This document shows, in pieces, positions 53,197 through 61,580 of a stretch of 64,000 nt of DNA (position 1 is the first letter of the stretch; each line of letters opens with the position of its first letter). The notes beneath the pieces were generated by a model. The model was given only the letters and a program-made list of their open reading frames with translations. It had not been told where the DNA came from and ran no database searches. The DNA comes from Kerstersia similis (GTDB lineage Bacteria > Pseudomonadota > Gammaproteobacteria > Burkholderiales > Burkholderiaceae_B), in assembly GCF_965139615.1 (NCBI RefSeq), contig NZ_CBCSIQ010000008.1, positions 72,335 to 136,334 on the forward strand. Direction: 5' to 3'. The translations under genes and the position numbers were made by a program.

Positions 53197-54018
53197 ATGT
53201 GCATGCGTTCCGCCTTGCCTTTGCCGCTGCGCGTGGCCGGCCCCGTGACAGTGGCCTTGATTCTTGCCTTTGTACTGATGCCTGTCTTGGTGGTGAGCAT
53301 TGCTGCCTTCAATGAGCGCGCCATTCTGACGTTCCCGCCCCAGTCCTGGTCGTGGAAATGGTTTGCGCGTGTTTTTACCTACCCGGACTTCCAGCATGGC
53401 TTCAAATCCAGCCTGATCGTGACGGCCTGGGCCTCATCGCTGGCACTGGTCATCGGCACCGCGCTGGCCATCGCCGTCAAGCGACTGGAGTTCTGGGGCA
53501 AGGCTGCGCTGCAAAGCGTGCTGCTGTCGCCCTTGGTCATTCCCCATTTCACCTTGGGGCTGGGCTTGTTGATTCTGGTGGCGCAGTTCCAGGTGGAGCG
53601 TGGCTTTGCCCTGGTGATTCTGTGCCATGTCATGCTGGTTTTGCCGTTCGTGTTGCGCAGTGTCTATGTGTCGCTGGAGAACATGGACGAACGTCTGGAG
53701 CAGGCGGCTGCCAGCCTGGGTGCGACGCCCGTGAAAGTGCTTTTCACCGTCACGCTGCCCTTGCTGGCCCCTGGGCTGTTTGGCGGCTGGCTGTTTGCCG
53801 CCATCATGTCGTTCAATGAATTCACCGCATCCTTGTTTGTCACGACGCAGGTCACTCAGACGCTGCCGGTTTCCATGTACAACTATGTACGAGAGTATGC
53901 CGACCCGACCCTGGCGGCATTGTCCGTGGTCTATATCGTGGTGACAGCCGGGGCTCTGGTGATTGCCAACCGTTTCCTGGGTTTGGGCAAGGTGCTCAAT
54001 ATCGAAGAGGGGCACTGA
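53197..54018 (+). CDS. ABC transporter permease, PotC-like
   Basis: 273 residues from the ATG that follows GGAGG by 8 bases and lies one base after the previous stop. Six membrane helices; the EAA loop is AAASLGATPVKVLFTVTLPLLAPGL. Forms the channel with the PotB-like protein. The ATPase is not next in line but is encoded on the minus strand at 57497-58660. Confidence 0.92.
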   Translation: MCMRSALPLPLRVAGPVTVALILAFVLMPVLVVSIAAFNERAILTFPPQSWSWKWFARVFTYPDFQHGFKSSLIVTAWASSLALVIGTALAIAVKRLEFWGKAALQSVLLSPLVIPHFTLGLGLLILVAQFQVERGFALVILCHVMLVLPFVLRSVYVSLENMDERLEQAAASLGATPVKVLFTVTLPLLAPGLFGGWLFAAIMSFNEFTASLFVTTQVTQTLPVSMYNYVREYADPTLAALSVVYIVVTAGALVIANRFLGLGKVLNIEEGH

Positions 54019-54053
54019 CTCGCAGACGGCTGCTGACGCAGCAGACTTGGGAC

Positions 54054-54091
54054 GACAGCCCGGCTGTGCTGGATGGCACAGCCGGGCTGTC
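54054..54091. terminator. Perfect 16-bp hairpin after the permease operon
   Basis: GACAGCCCGGCTGTGC and its exact complement flank a 6-base loop. It is followed by TTCGCATT, so the U-tract is weak, but stem strength and place suit a terminator. Confidence 0.65.
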
Positions 54092-54248
54092 TTCGCATTC
54101 AGCGACCGAGGGCGTGCGGCTGTTTCCTGGAAGCGTCCGCCAGGCCCAGGCAGAGGTGTTGAGGTCTCCGAGCGGGGCTCTGGTCTTGGCATCCCTCATG
54201 CACACCCGGTGCAGAGATGCCTATCCTGGGCAAGCCGCCGAGCCAGGG

Positions 54249-54297
54249 CGCACTGTTCCCGCAGGCGGGATGGTTTCAGGCCTGCGGGAACAGTGCG
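54249..54297. repeat. Perfect 18-bp inverted repeat
   Basis: CGCACTGTTCCCGCAGGC (54249-54266) and its exact complement (54280-54297) are separated by 13 bases, about 50 bases past the stop of the minus-strand reductase gene. No U-tract on either strand. Confidence 0.8.
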
Positions 54298-54344
54298 TTC
54301 CGTGGAGCGGCAAGTGGGCGAGGCGGCGAGCCTGGCCGTGAGCG

Positions 54345-55307
54345 TCAGTATCCGCGTGCGGGCGTGACCTGGTGCGCGGGTGTTTCGCCCCGGCTGGCCC
54401 GGATAATGTTCTGGGCGATTTGCGCTGCGGCGGAGGAAGGGATCGCGACCGATGCCAGATGCGGGGTGATGAGCACATTGTCCAGCAGCCATAAGGGGTC
54501 GCTGGCTGGCAGGGGTTCGTGTTCGAAGACATCCAGTGTGGCCGAGCCGATATGCCCCGATTGCAGCAGTTCGGTCATGGCGGCCTGGTCGATCAGTGCG
54601 CCTCGGGCCACATTGATGAGCGCTGCGCCGTGCGGCAGCTTCAGGAGTTTTTGACGGTTCAGCAGGCCGCGGGTCTCGGGCGTGAGCGGCAGCATGACCA
54701 CCAGAATATCCGCTTGCGACAGGACGGTTTCCAGCGTGTCCGGGCCGGCATGGCAACGCACGCCGGCAATGTCTCGTGGTGTGCGTGACCAGCCGCTGAC
54801 GGCAAACCCCTGCCGTTGCAGTTCCCCGGCAGCCTGAGCGCCCAGTTCCCCCAGCCCGAGCACGCTGACTCGGATTTCCTCGGGTGAACGAGGGTGGCGG
54901 TAGGCCCATTTGCCCTGGCGTTGGGCCTGTTCGAAGTAGGGAATGTCACGGGCGTGTCGCAGTACCGCAAACAGTACGTAGCCGGCCATCATTTGCGCCA
55001 TGCGCGGATCGCTGAGCCGGGTGATGGGAACGCCGTCAGGCAAATCCCGCCGTCCTGTCAGCGCATCCACGCCAGCGCCCAGATTGATGATCAGGCGCAG
55101 GTTGCGCATCGGGTCGAAGAAACCTTCGGGCGGCTTCCAGGCCAGGACATAGTGGATATCCGCCGGGTCCCGGATCTCACTGGCATGCACGATGTCCAGC
55201 ATGGGTAATTGCGCCTGCAAGGCAGCCTTCCAGACCTTGAAATCGTCGAACTCGCTGTAGAAGGCCAGGGTGCCCAGGGCGGGCTGGGGCGGTCGAGGGG
55301 GCGTCAT
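54345..55307 (-). CDS. GhrA-type glyoxylate/hydroxypyruvate (2-ketoacid) reductase
   Basis: 320 residues, D-2-hydroxyacid dehydrogenase of the GhrA branch. NAD(P)-binding VSVLGLGELGAQAAGEL, the catalytic Arg in NVARGALID, Glu in DVFEHEPLP and His in ITPHLAS. It should reduce a 2-keto acid to a 2-hydroxy acid or the reverse. Its ATG overlaps the stop of the dehydroquinase-like gene (ATGA), so they are translated together. Confidence 0.9.
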   Translation of the reverse strand: MTPPRPPQPALGTLAFYSEFDDFKVWKAALQAQLPMLDIVHASEIRDPADIHYVLAWKPPEGFFDPMRNLRLIINLGAGVDALTGRRDLPDGVPITRLSDPRMAQMMAGYVLFAVLRHARDIPYFEQAQRQGKWAYRHPRSPEEIRVSVLGLGELGAQAAGELQRQGFAVSGWSRTPRDIAGVRCHAGPDTLETVLSQADILVVMLPLTPETRGLLNRQKLLKLPHGAALINVARGALIDQAAMTELLQSGHIGSATLDVFEHEPLPASDPLWLLDNVLITPHLASVAIPSSAAAQIAQNIIRASRGETPAHQVTPARGY

Positions 55308-55792
55308 GGCGTTTGCGTCTCGGGCGTGTCGATCAGCCGGGACATGGCTTCGATGGCCATTTCATAGCCGTTGCCGCCCAGGCCGGCAATGACGCCGTCG
55401 GCAGCCTTGGAAATGTAGGAATGATGGCGAAACGGTTCACGGCGCCAGATATTGCTCATGTGGACTTCGATGATGCGTCCGGGAAAGGCCAGCAGCGCAT
55501 CGAGAATGGGTATCGAACTGTAGGTCAGGCCCGCGGCATTGATGATGATGCCTGCGGCGGTGCCGCGGGCCTCCTGGATCCAGTCAACCAGTTGGCCTTC
55601 GTAGTTTGATTGCACGAAGCGCAAGTCCAGTTGCAAGGCGGCGGCCTTGGCTTCACAGCGTTGTTGCAGGACCGGGAAGCTGTCGTTGCCATACACCTTG
55701 CTGGCGTCCAGTCCATAGAGATTGGCATTGGGGCCGTTGAGGAACCAGACCCGTTTGTGGGGAAGATCAGGGGGTGTCATGGCGAAGATCAT
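55304..55792 (-). CDS. Type II 3-dehydroquinate dehydratase-like protein with altered active site
   Basis: 162 residues with the whole AroQ fold pattern: FLNGPNANLYG, VYG, QSNYEGQLVDWI, IIEVHMSNIWRREPFRHHSYIS and GLGGNGYEMAIEAM. Compared with the M. tuberculosis enzyme, Asn12, Tyr24, Asn75, His101, Arg108 and Arg112 have counterparts, but Arg19 is Asp29 and His81 is Tyr91. Loss of Arg19 argues against normal dehydroquinase activity. It overlaps GST and GhrA genes by ATGA on both sides, so it belongs to this catabolic operon, not to the shikimate pathway. A start 12 bases later is possible. Confidence 0.85.
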   Translation of the reverse strand: MIFAMTPPDLPHKRVWFLNGPNANLYGLDASKVYGNDSFPVLQQRCEAKAAALQLDLRFVQSNYEGQLVDWIQEARGTAAGIIINAAGLTYSSIPILDALLAFPGRIIEVHMSNIWRREPFRHHSYISKAADGVIAGLGGNGYEMAIEAMSRLIDTPETQTP

Positions 55793-56406
55793 GCCTCATG
55801 GGGGGCGGTGAGCTGCATGGCAGGCAAGGCCATGAAGGCGGTAAACCAGCGTGTCAGCTGCGGGTGCTCGCTGCGCCAGTCGATTTCGGGAAAACGGAAA
55901 TCCAGGTAGCCCAGCCCGCAGCCTATGGTGATTTCTCCTATGCTCGGCGTGCTCACCGCCAGGGCGGGGGCCAGGGATTCCAGGGCCTGCAAGCCGGCCT
56001 GTACCTTGCCCAGTTGCGCGGTACGCCAGGCGGCGGATTGTTCACTTGCGCTCCTGGCGGTGGACTCATAGCGTGCCAGCAGGGCAGCATCCAGCAAACC
56101 GTCACCCAGGGCCTGCCAGGTCAGCGTGCGCCAGCGTTCCGGGGCGGCAGGGAACAGATGGGTGTCGTGGGCGCGGGCGGCCAGGTACTCGCAAATGACG
56201 CGGCTGTCGTAGAGGGCCAGGCCGTCCGGCAGGATAAGCGTGGGAACCTTGGCCAGGGGGTTATGGGCGGCGATGCGCGGGTCGCGGCGGATGGGGTGGG
56301 CCGCGCTGTCGAGCAGCGCGATATGATCGACAAGATCAAGCAGGTGAGCGCACACCATGACCTTGCGAACGAAGGGGGAGGTGGGGGCGTAGAGCAGTTG
56401 CAGCAT
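55789..56406 (-). CDS. Glutathione S-transferase
   Basis: 205 residues. Thioredoxin-like N-terminal domain starting MLQLLYAPTSPFVRKVMV, with AKVPTLILPDG and YDSRVICEYL for glutathione binding, then the helical C-terminal domain. It may add glutathione to, or isomerise, an intermediate of the local pathway. Its stop overlaps the next gene in an ATGA; the quinone oxidoreductase gene lies 49 bases upstream. Confidence 0.9.
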   Translation of the reverse strand: MLQLLYAPTSPFVRKVMVCAHLLDLVDHIALLDSAAHPIRRDPRIAAHNPLAKVPTLILPDGLALYDSRVICEYLAARAHDTHLFPAAPERWRTLTWQALGDGLLDAALLARYESTARSASEQSAAWRTAQLGKVQAGLQALESLAPALAVSTPSIGEITIGCGLGYLDFRFPEIDWRSEHPQLTRWFTAFMALPAMQLTAPHEA

Positions 56407-56455
56407 GGTTCTGGCCTGTGAGGAATGAAGGGGGCTGCGGCCTGGCTGGCTCGGC

Positions 56456-57478
56456 TCAGGGGCGCAGCACGATCTTGCCGAATACCTCGCCGTTTTCCAG
56501 CAGGGTGTGGGCGGCGCCGGCCTGGGCCAGCGGCAAGATGGTGTGCACGCGTGGCCGGACAGCTCCTTTGGCAAGCAGGGGCAGCACATGCGTTGTGATC
56601 GCTCGTGCCATGCGGGCTTTTTCCTCGTGGCTCTGAGGGCGCATGGTGGACGAATGCAGGCTCAATTGTTTTTGCATCAGCGTCAGCAGTTCAAGCGTTA
56701 CCGCTGAACCCTGCATGAATGACAGGCTGATATGCCTGCCGCCGAAGGCCATGGCCTGGAGATTGCGGCGAATGTAGTCGCCGCCGACCATGTCCAGCAC
56801 GACATCCACGCCGCGCCCCTGGGTGAAATCCAGGCAGCCCTGAACAAAATCTTCGTTGCGATAGCAGAGCGCCAGGTCGGCTCCCATATCGACCAGCGCT
56901 GTCCGGCGCTCCGGTTGTCCGACGGTGGTGATCACGCTGGCGCCTGTGGCTTTTGCCATGCTGATGGCCAGGCTGCCGATGCCGCCTGCGCCGCCGTGGA
57001 TCAGCGCCGTCTGGCCCATTTGCAGGCCACCGAGCTCAAACAGGTTATGCCATACGGTGAACAGGCCTTCAGGCAGCGCGCCCGCCGCATCGTGGCTGAT
57101 GCCATCCGGCACCGGCAGGCAATGCGCCAGCGTCGCCACGCACCAGGGCGCATAGCCGCCACCGGGCAGCAGGGCCATCAGGCGCTGGCCCATCCAGGCG
57201 GCAGGCACGCCTGCGCCGCAGGCCACGACTTCGCCGCAGGCTTCCAGGCCGAGAATATCTGTGACACCCGGCGCCGGGCTGGCCTTGCCTTCGCGTTGCA
57301 TGATGTCGGGCCGGTTGACGCCGGCGGCCAGTACGCGCAGCAGCACCTGACCGGCGCCAGGAGCGGGAACCGGGCGTTCGGCCAGGGCCAGGACAGTGGC
57401 GTCGCCAGGTTCACGGGCAATGATGGCCTGCATGGTGGCAGGAAGCCGTTCAGGCATGTCGGTCGGCATGTCGGTCAC
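56456..57478 (-). CDS. NAD(P)H:quinone oxidoreductase family protein (zinc-independent MDR)
   Basis: 340 residues. Medium-chain reductase of the quinone/crotonase-reductase branch: MQAIIAREPGDATVLAL, AAGVNRPDIMQREG, PEGLFTVWHNLFELGGLQ, and NADPH-binding IHGGAGGIGSLAISMAKATG. Catalytic zinc ligands are absent. The first 15 residues may not be translated; an internal ATG begins MQAIIA. It lies 18 bases after the ABC ATPase gene. Confidence 0.9.
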   Translation of the reverse strand: MTDMPTDMPERLPATMQAIIAREPGDATVLALAERPVPAPGAGQVLLRVLAAGVNRPDIMQREGKASPAPGVTDILGLEACGEVVACGAGVPAAWMGQRLMALLPGGGYAPWCVATLAHCLPVPDGISHDAAGALPEGLFTVWHNLFELGGLQMGQTALIHGGAGGIGSLAISMAKATGASVITTVGQPERRTALVDMGADLALCYRNEDFVQGCLDFTQGRGVDVVLDMVGGDYIRRNLQAMAFGGRHISLSFMQGSAVTLELLTLMQKQLSLHSSTMRPQSHEEKARMARAITTHVLPLLAKGAVRPRVHTILPLAQAGAAHTLLENGEVFGKIVLRP

Positions 57479-57496
57479 TCGGGGGGATGATGCTGT

Positions 57497-58660
57497 TCAG
57501 GGGCGGAAGACGCTGATGCCGTCGTCCGGCATCGCCAGCCCGACGACGGAACTGACGGGCCACTGCTTCATTGCGGATAGCCCAGGGCTGCGCACCATGA
57601 TCCGCTGGCGGCCGGCGACGGCAATGTCCACATCTATATAGGAATTGATGTGGTCGCCCTGGAACACGTGGTTGACGACCGTACCGCTCAAGACGGAATT
57701 GGCATGCAGTTCTTCCAGCTGGATCTGTTCTGGACGCACATAGATATCCAGGCGGCCGCCGTCATGTTCGCCGCCGACCAGCCGGTTGCGTGGCACATGT
57801 AGGAGCCCGGTGCCCAGGCGCAGATGGATGCCTTTGGCATCCTCGCCATGGTAGTGTGCGGGCAGGACGTTGACATCACCCAGGAACGAGGCCACGAAGG
57901 TGTCCTGCGGGTCGCGGTACAGGGCGTCTGGCGTGGCGATCTGGCGGATTTCCCCAGCTGACATGACGGCTACGCGATCGGACATGCTCAAGGCTTCGCC
58001 CTGGTCATGGGTGACGAACACTGTCGTGACACCAAGCTGCCGCTGAATGTCGCGGATTTCTACCTGCATGGAGCCACGCAGGCTTTTATCAAGGGCGGAA
58101 AAAGGCTCATCGAGCAGCAGTACCGAAGGGCGGATGACCAGAGCGCGCGCGAGCGCGACACGTTGCTGCTGTCCGCCGGAAAGCTCCTTGGGCTTGCGCT
58201 GTCCGAGGCCGTCGAGCTTGACCATGGCCATGGCTTCCTGAACGCGTTGCTGGATCTCGCCTGCCGCGATGCCACGCATCTTCAGCCCGTAGCCAATATT
58301 GCGTTCCACCGTCATATGCGGGAAAAGCGCGTAGTTCTGGAACACGATGCCGATGTTGCGCTGGTGGGGCGGCAGATTCGTCACCAATTGCCCGTCAATG
58401 AAGATTTCACCGTTATCGGCTTCGGCGAAGCCGGCGATCAGGTTGAGCAAGGTGGTTTTGCCGCAGCCGGAGGGACCCAACAGCGTCAGGAACTCTCCGC
58501 GCTGGATCTTCAGGGTCAGGTCTTTCAGCACTGTCTGATCGCGGTACTTCTTGGCCACGCGCTCGAGACTGACAGCGGCCTGGTCAGGCCGGGAGGGGCT
58601 TTGCTGGGTGGTGGAAGAATCGCTTGGGCTCATGGTATCGGTATCGTGCGGACTGATCAT
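57497..58660 (-). CDS. ABC transporter ATP-binding protein, PotA-like
   Basis: 387 residues; the start is uncertain among nearby ATGs (MISPHD chosen, MSPSDS 27 bases later also likely). Walker A GPSGCGKTT, signature LSGGQQQRVALARAL, Walker B VLLLDEP, followed by a TOBE domain (about 290-380). It powers the importer whose binding protein and permeases lie on the other strand at 51.2-54 kb. It is first in an operon with four enzyme genes. Confidence 0.92.
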   Translation of the reverse strand: MISPHDTDTMSPSDSSTTQQSPSRPDQAAVSLERVAKKYRDQTVLKDLTLKIQRGEFLTLLGPSGCGKTTLLNLIAGFAEADNGEIFIDGQLVTNLPPHQRNIGIVFQNYALFPHMTVERNIGYGLKMRGIAAGEIQQRVQEAMAMVKLDGLGQRKPKELSGGQQQRVALARALVIRPSVLLLDEPFSALDKSLRGSMQVEIRDIQRQLGVTTVFVTHDQGEALSMSDRVAVMSAGEIRQIATPDALYRDPQDTFVASFLGDVNVLPAHYHGEDAKGIHLRLGTGLLHVPRNRLVGGEHDGGRLDIYVRPEQIQLEELHANSVLSGTVVNHVFQGDHINSYIDVDIAVAGRQRIMVRSPGLSAMKQWPVSSVVGLAMPDDGISVFRP

Positions 58661-59066
58661 TGCTGGGATTGAGCGCAACGTTCCTGCTTCGCCAGTCAGG
58701 CGCGCCAACGGCATCCTGAAGTGCAGGCCAGTGCGGGAACGCTCAATGAACGGTGAGTCAAGCTTACGTCAAAGCCCTTTTTTCACCTCTTTGTCGATTC
58801 CGATGCCGCCCCTCAGAAAAACGAAATTTCACGCCGGTGCGCTCGATGCCGGTTGCGCCACGGTGCTCGGGCGGGTGCTTTGATTTTTCCTAAGCCTCGC
58901 GTCCGAAAATCGAAGTTCTCAAACGCCTGGAGTTTTTGCACACTCGGTTCCCATGCATGAACACATGTGGCTTCCCCATGCGATTTCATTGCTGCAGATC
59001 GCTGATGGGTTTCCTTGCGGACATCCACATCGAGCCAATACAGACTAGCTTCAATCGAGGGAAAAA
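58661..59066. other. Divergent spacer between PotA-like and monooxygenase genes
   Basis: About 405 bases without a convincing gene; promoters of both units must lie here but were not assigned. Confidence 0.4.
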
Positions 59067-60320
59067 ATGGCCGTGGAAAAATTCGATACGGTAGTTGTCG
59101 GTGCCGGTCAGGCAGGCATCGCCATGAGTGAGCACTTGCGTGATCAAGGCATCTCGCATGTGGTGCTGGAGCGCCAGCGGATCGCCGAGCGCTGGCGCTC
59201 CGAGCGCTGGGATTCGCTGGTCGCTAACGGACCGGCCTGGCATGACCGCTTCCCCAATATGAAATTCGAAGATGTCGGCCCCGATGTGTTTCCGCCCAAG
59301 GAGCGCATGGCACGCTACTTCGAGGATTACGCCCGGATGATCGAGGCACCGGTTCGTACGGGGGTGGCCGTGACATCCGTGGTACCCAACGAAGGCCGTC
59401 CGGGCTTTACCATCACGACGTCCGAAGGCGTGATGGAAGCCAACAATGTGGTGGCGGCGACCGGGCCGTTCCAGGTGCCCAGCTTTCCGACGATCGTCCC
59501 GGAGAGCGCCGGCATCCAGCAGATTCATTCCTCGCACTACAAGAATCCGGCGCAGCTGGCCGAGGGGGCCGTGCTGGTGGTCGGCGGCGGCGCCTCAGGC
59601 TCCCAGATTGCTGAGGAACTGAACAAGGCGGGCAGGAAGGTGTACCTTTCGATAGGCGAACATTACCGTCCGCCGCGTGCTTACCGCGAACGCGATTATT
59701 GCTGGTGGCTGGGCCCGCTGGGCATGTGGGACGAGGTGGGCAAGCAGAAGAAAAAGCATGTGGCCTTTGCCGTCAGTGGCTACGACGGCGGCAAAACCAT
59801 GGACTTCCGCCGCCTGGCACATGATGGCATCACCCTCGTCGGCGTGACGGACCATTTCGACAATGGCGTCATTCATTTCTCGGATGATTTGGCCCGCAAT
59901 ATCGCGCAGGGCGACGCCGACTATTACGAAGTGCTGCGCGAGGCCGATGCCTTCGTGGCGCGCACCGGACTGGACTTGCCGCCGGAGCCGCAAGCCTGGG
60001 AGCCGTTGCCCGATCCTGATTGCATTAAGCATCCCATACTCAAGCTGAACCTGGCTGAGGCCGGCATCTCCGCTATCGTTTGGGCCACGGGCTTCAAGTT
60101 TGATTACAGCTGGCTGCAAGTAAACGCTTTTGATGAAAACGGCGCTCCCTTGCACAAGCGCGGTATTTCCGCCGAAGCGGGGATCTACTTCCTGGGGCTG
60201 CCGAACCAGACCAACCGTTCGTCCTCCTTTATCTGGGGAGTCTGGCACGACGCCCGTTTCATCGCAGACCACATTGCGATCCAGCGCAATTATCTGGCTT
60301 ACCGGAAGGGAGCCGCCTGA
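59067..60320 (+). CDS. Flavin-containing monooxygenase-like FAD/NAD(P)H oxidoreductase
   Basis: 417 residues. FAD-binding VVVGAGQAGIAMSEHL at the N terminus and NADPH-binding VVGGGASGSQIAEEL near residue 175, with ATGPFQVPSFP between them and an ATGFKFDYSW motif near the C terminus. This suits an FMO or Baeyer-Villiger-like oxygenase. It is followed by the FMN hydroxyacid oxidase gene 111 bases later, and probably acts on the compound imported by the local ABC system. Confidence 0.9.
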   Translation: MAVEKFDTVVVGAGQAGIAMSEHLRDQGISHVVLERQRIAERWRSERWDSLVANGPAWHDRFPNMKFEDVGPDVFPPKERMARYFEDYARMIEAPVRTGVAVTSVVPNEGRPGFTITTSEGVMEANNVVAATGPFQVPSFPTIVPESAGIQQIHSSHYKNPAQLAEGAVLVVGGGASGSQIAEELNKAGRKVYLSIGEHYRPPRAYRERDYCWWLGPLGMWDEVGKQKKKHVAFAVSGYDGGKTMDFRRLAHDGITLVGVTDHFDNGVIHFSDDLARNIAQGDADYYEVLREADAFVARTGLDLPPEPQAWEPLPDPDCIKHPILKLNLAEAGISAIVWATGFKFDYSWLQVNAFDENGAPLHKRGISAEAGIYFLGLPNQTNRSSSFIWGVWHDARFIADHIAIQRNYLAYRKGAA

Positions 60321-60431
60321 GGGCGGGAACGGCCGGCGCATGTCAGGCGCCGCGGGCGGCGAATCTGCCCGCTCGCGGTGCCTGGCGGCTGTACGGACCG
60401 GGCAGTCTCATTCAGGCAGGACGGGTTCAAC

Positions 60432-61580
60432 ATGACCATGCTTCAGAAAATTACCTGCATTGAAGACTTGCGCGTGCTGGCACGTAAGCGTGTGCCGCGC
60501 ATGTTCTACGATTATGTGGATACAGGTTCCTACACGGAATCCACCTATCGTGCCAACGAAGCGGATTTCCAGCAGATCAAGTTCCGTCAGCGAGTGGCGG
60601 TGGATATGTCGGGCCGTTCGACCCGCACGCGCATGCTGGGGCAGGAGGTGGCCATGCCGGTGGCGTTGGCGCCAGTAGGCCTGACCGGCATGCAGCATGC
60701 CGATGGGGAAATCCTGGCTGCACGGGCCGCACGGGATTTTGGCGTTCCGTTCACCTTGTCCACCATGAGTATCTGTTCTCTGGAGGAAGTTGCAGCCGAG
60801 ACTAAGGGCCATCCGTTCTGGTTCCAGCTCTATGTGATGAGGGATCGCGATTTCGTGGCCAGTCTGATCGACAGAGCCAAGGCGGCAAACTGCAGCGCGC
60901 TGGTGTTGACGATGGATCTGCAGATGTTCGGCCAGCGCCACAAGGACATCAAGAACGGCTTGTCCACGCCGCCCCGGCCTACCTTGGCCAATCTGCTCAA
61001 CCTGGCGACCAAGCCTTATTGGTGCCGCAACATGCTGAAAACGCGGCGGCGGACATTTGGCAATATCGTCGGCCATGCCCAGGGGGTGTCAGATATGCGC
61101 GACCTGGCCGCCTGGACGCTGGAGCAGTTCGACCCGACCCTGAATTGGCAGGATGTGGCGTGGATCAAGAACCGCTGGGGAGGCAAGCTGATACTGAAAG
61201 GAATCATGGATGCGGAGGATGCCCGGTTGGCAGCAGAAAGTGGCGCGGATGCGCTGGTCGTGAGTAACCACGGGGGTAGGCAGCTGGACGGCGCACCATC
61301 CACCATCAGCACCTTGCCTGGCATTGTCGAGGCGGTTGGGCAGGATATCGACGTATGGCTCGATAGCGGCATCCGTAGCGGCCAGGACATTCTCAAGGCT
61401 TGGGCACTAGGGGCAAAAGGAACCTTGATTGGCCGCAGTTTCGCCTATGGCCTTGGTGCATATGGCCAGGCAGGCGTGCGCCGAGCCCTGGAAATCCTGC
61501 AGAAAGAGTTGGAAACCAGCATGGCGTTTTGCGGCCATACACGACTGGAAACGGTAGGGCGGAATATTTTGCTGAAATAG
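60432..61580 (+). CDS. FMN-dependent alpha-hydroxyacid oxidase/dehydrogenase (LldD family)
   Basis: 382 residues from the ATG of MTMLQKITC. TIM-barrel FMN enzyme: YDYVDTGSYTE, APVGLTGMQHADGE, FQLYVMRD, and the active-site VVSNHGGRQLDGAPSTI with catalytic His and Arg, then GSGIRSGQD-like DSGIRSGQDILKA. It oxidises L-lactate, glycolate, mandelate or a similar 2-hydroxy acid to the keto acid. Together with the GhrA-type reductase this makes a hydroxy/keto acid likely in the pathway. Confidence 0.92.
   Translation: MTMLQKITCIEDLRVLARKRVPRMFYDYVDTGSYTESTYRANEADFQQIKFRQRVAVDMSGRSTRTRMLGQEVAMPVALAPVGLTGMQHADGEILAARAARDFGVPFTLSTMSICSLEEVAAETKGHPFWFQLYVMRDRDFVASLIDRAKAANCSALVLTMDLQMFGQRHKDIKNGLSTPPRPTLANLLNLATKPYWCRNMLKTRRRTFGNIVGHAQGVSDMRDLAAWTLEQFDPTLNWQDVAWIKNRWGGKLILKGIMDAEDARLAAESGADALVVSNHGGRQLDGAPSTISTLPGIVEAVGQDIDVWLDSGIRSGQDILKAWALGAKGTLIGRSFAYGLGAYGQAGVRRALEILQKELETSMAFCGHTRLETVGRNILLK

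Larger units (their letters stand above)
54019..54344. other. Spacer with two long perfect hairpins
   Basis: About 325 bases between convergent units. It holds no gene. Both hairpins are listed separately. Confidence 0.5.
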
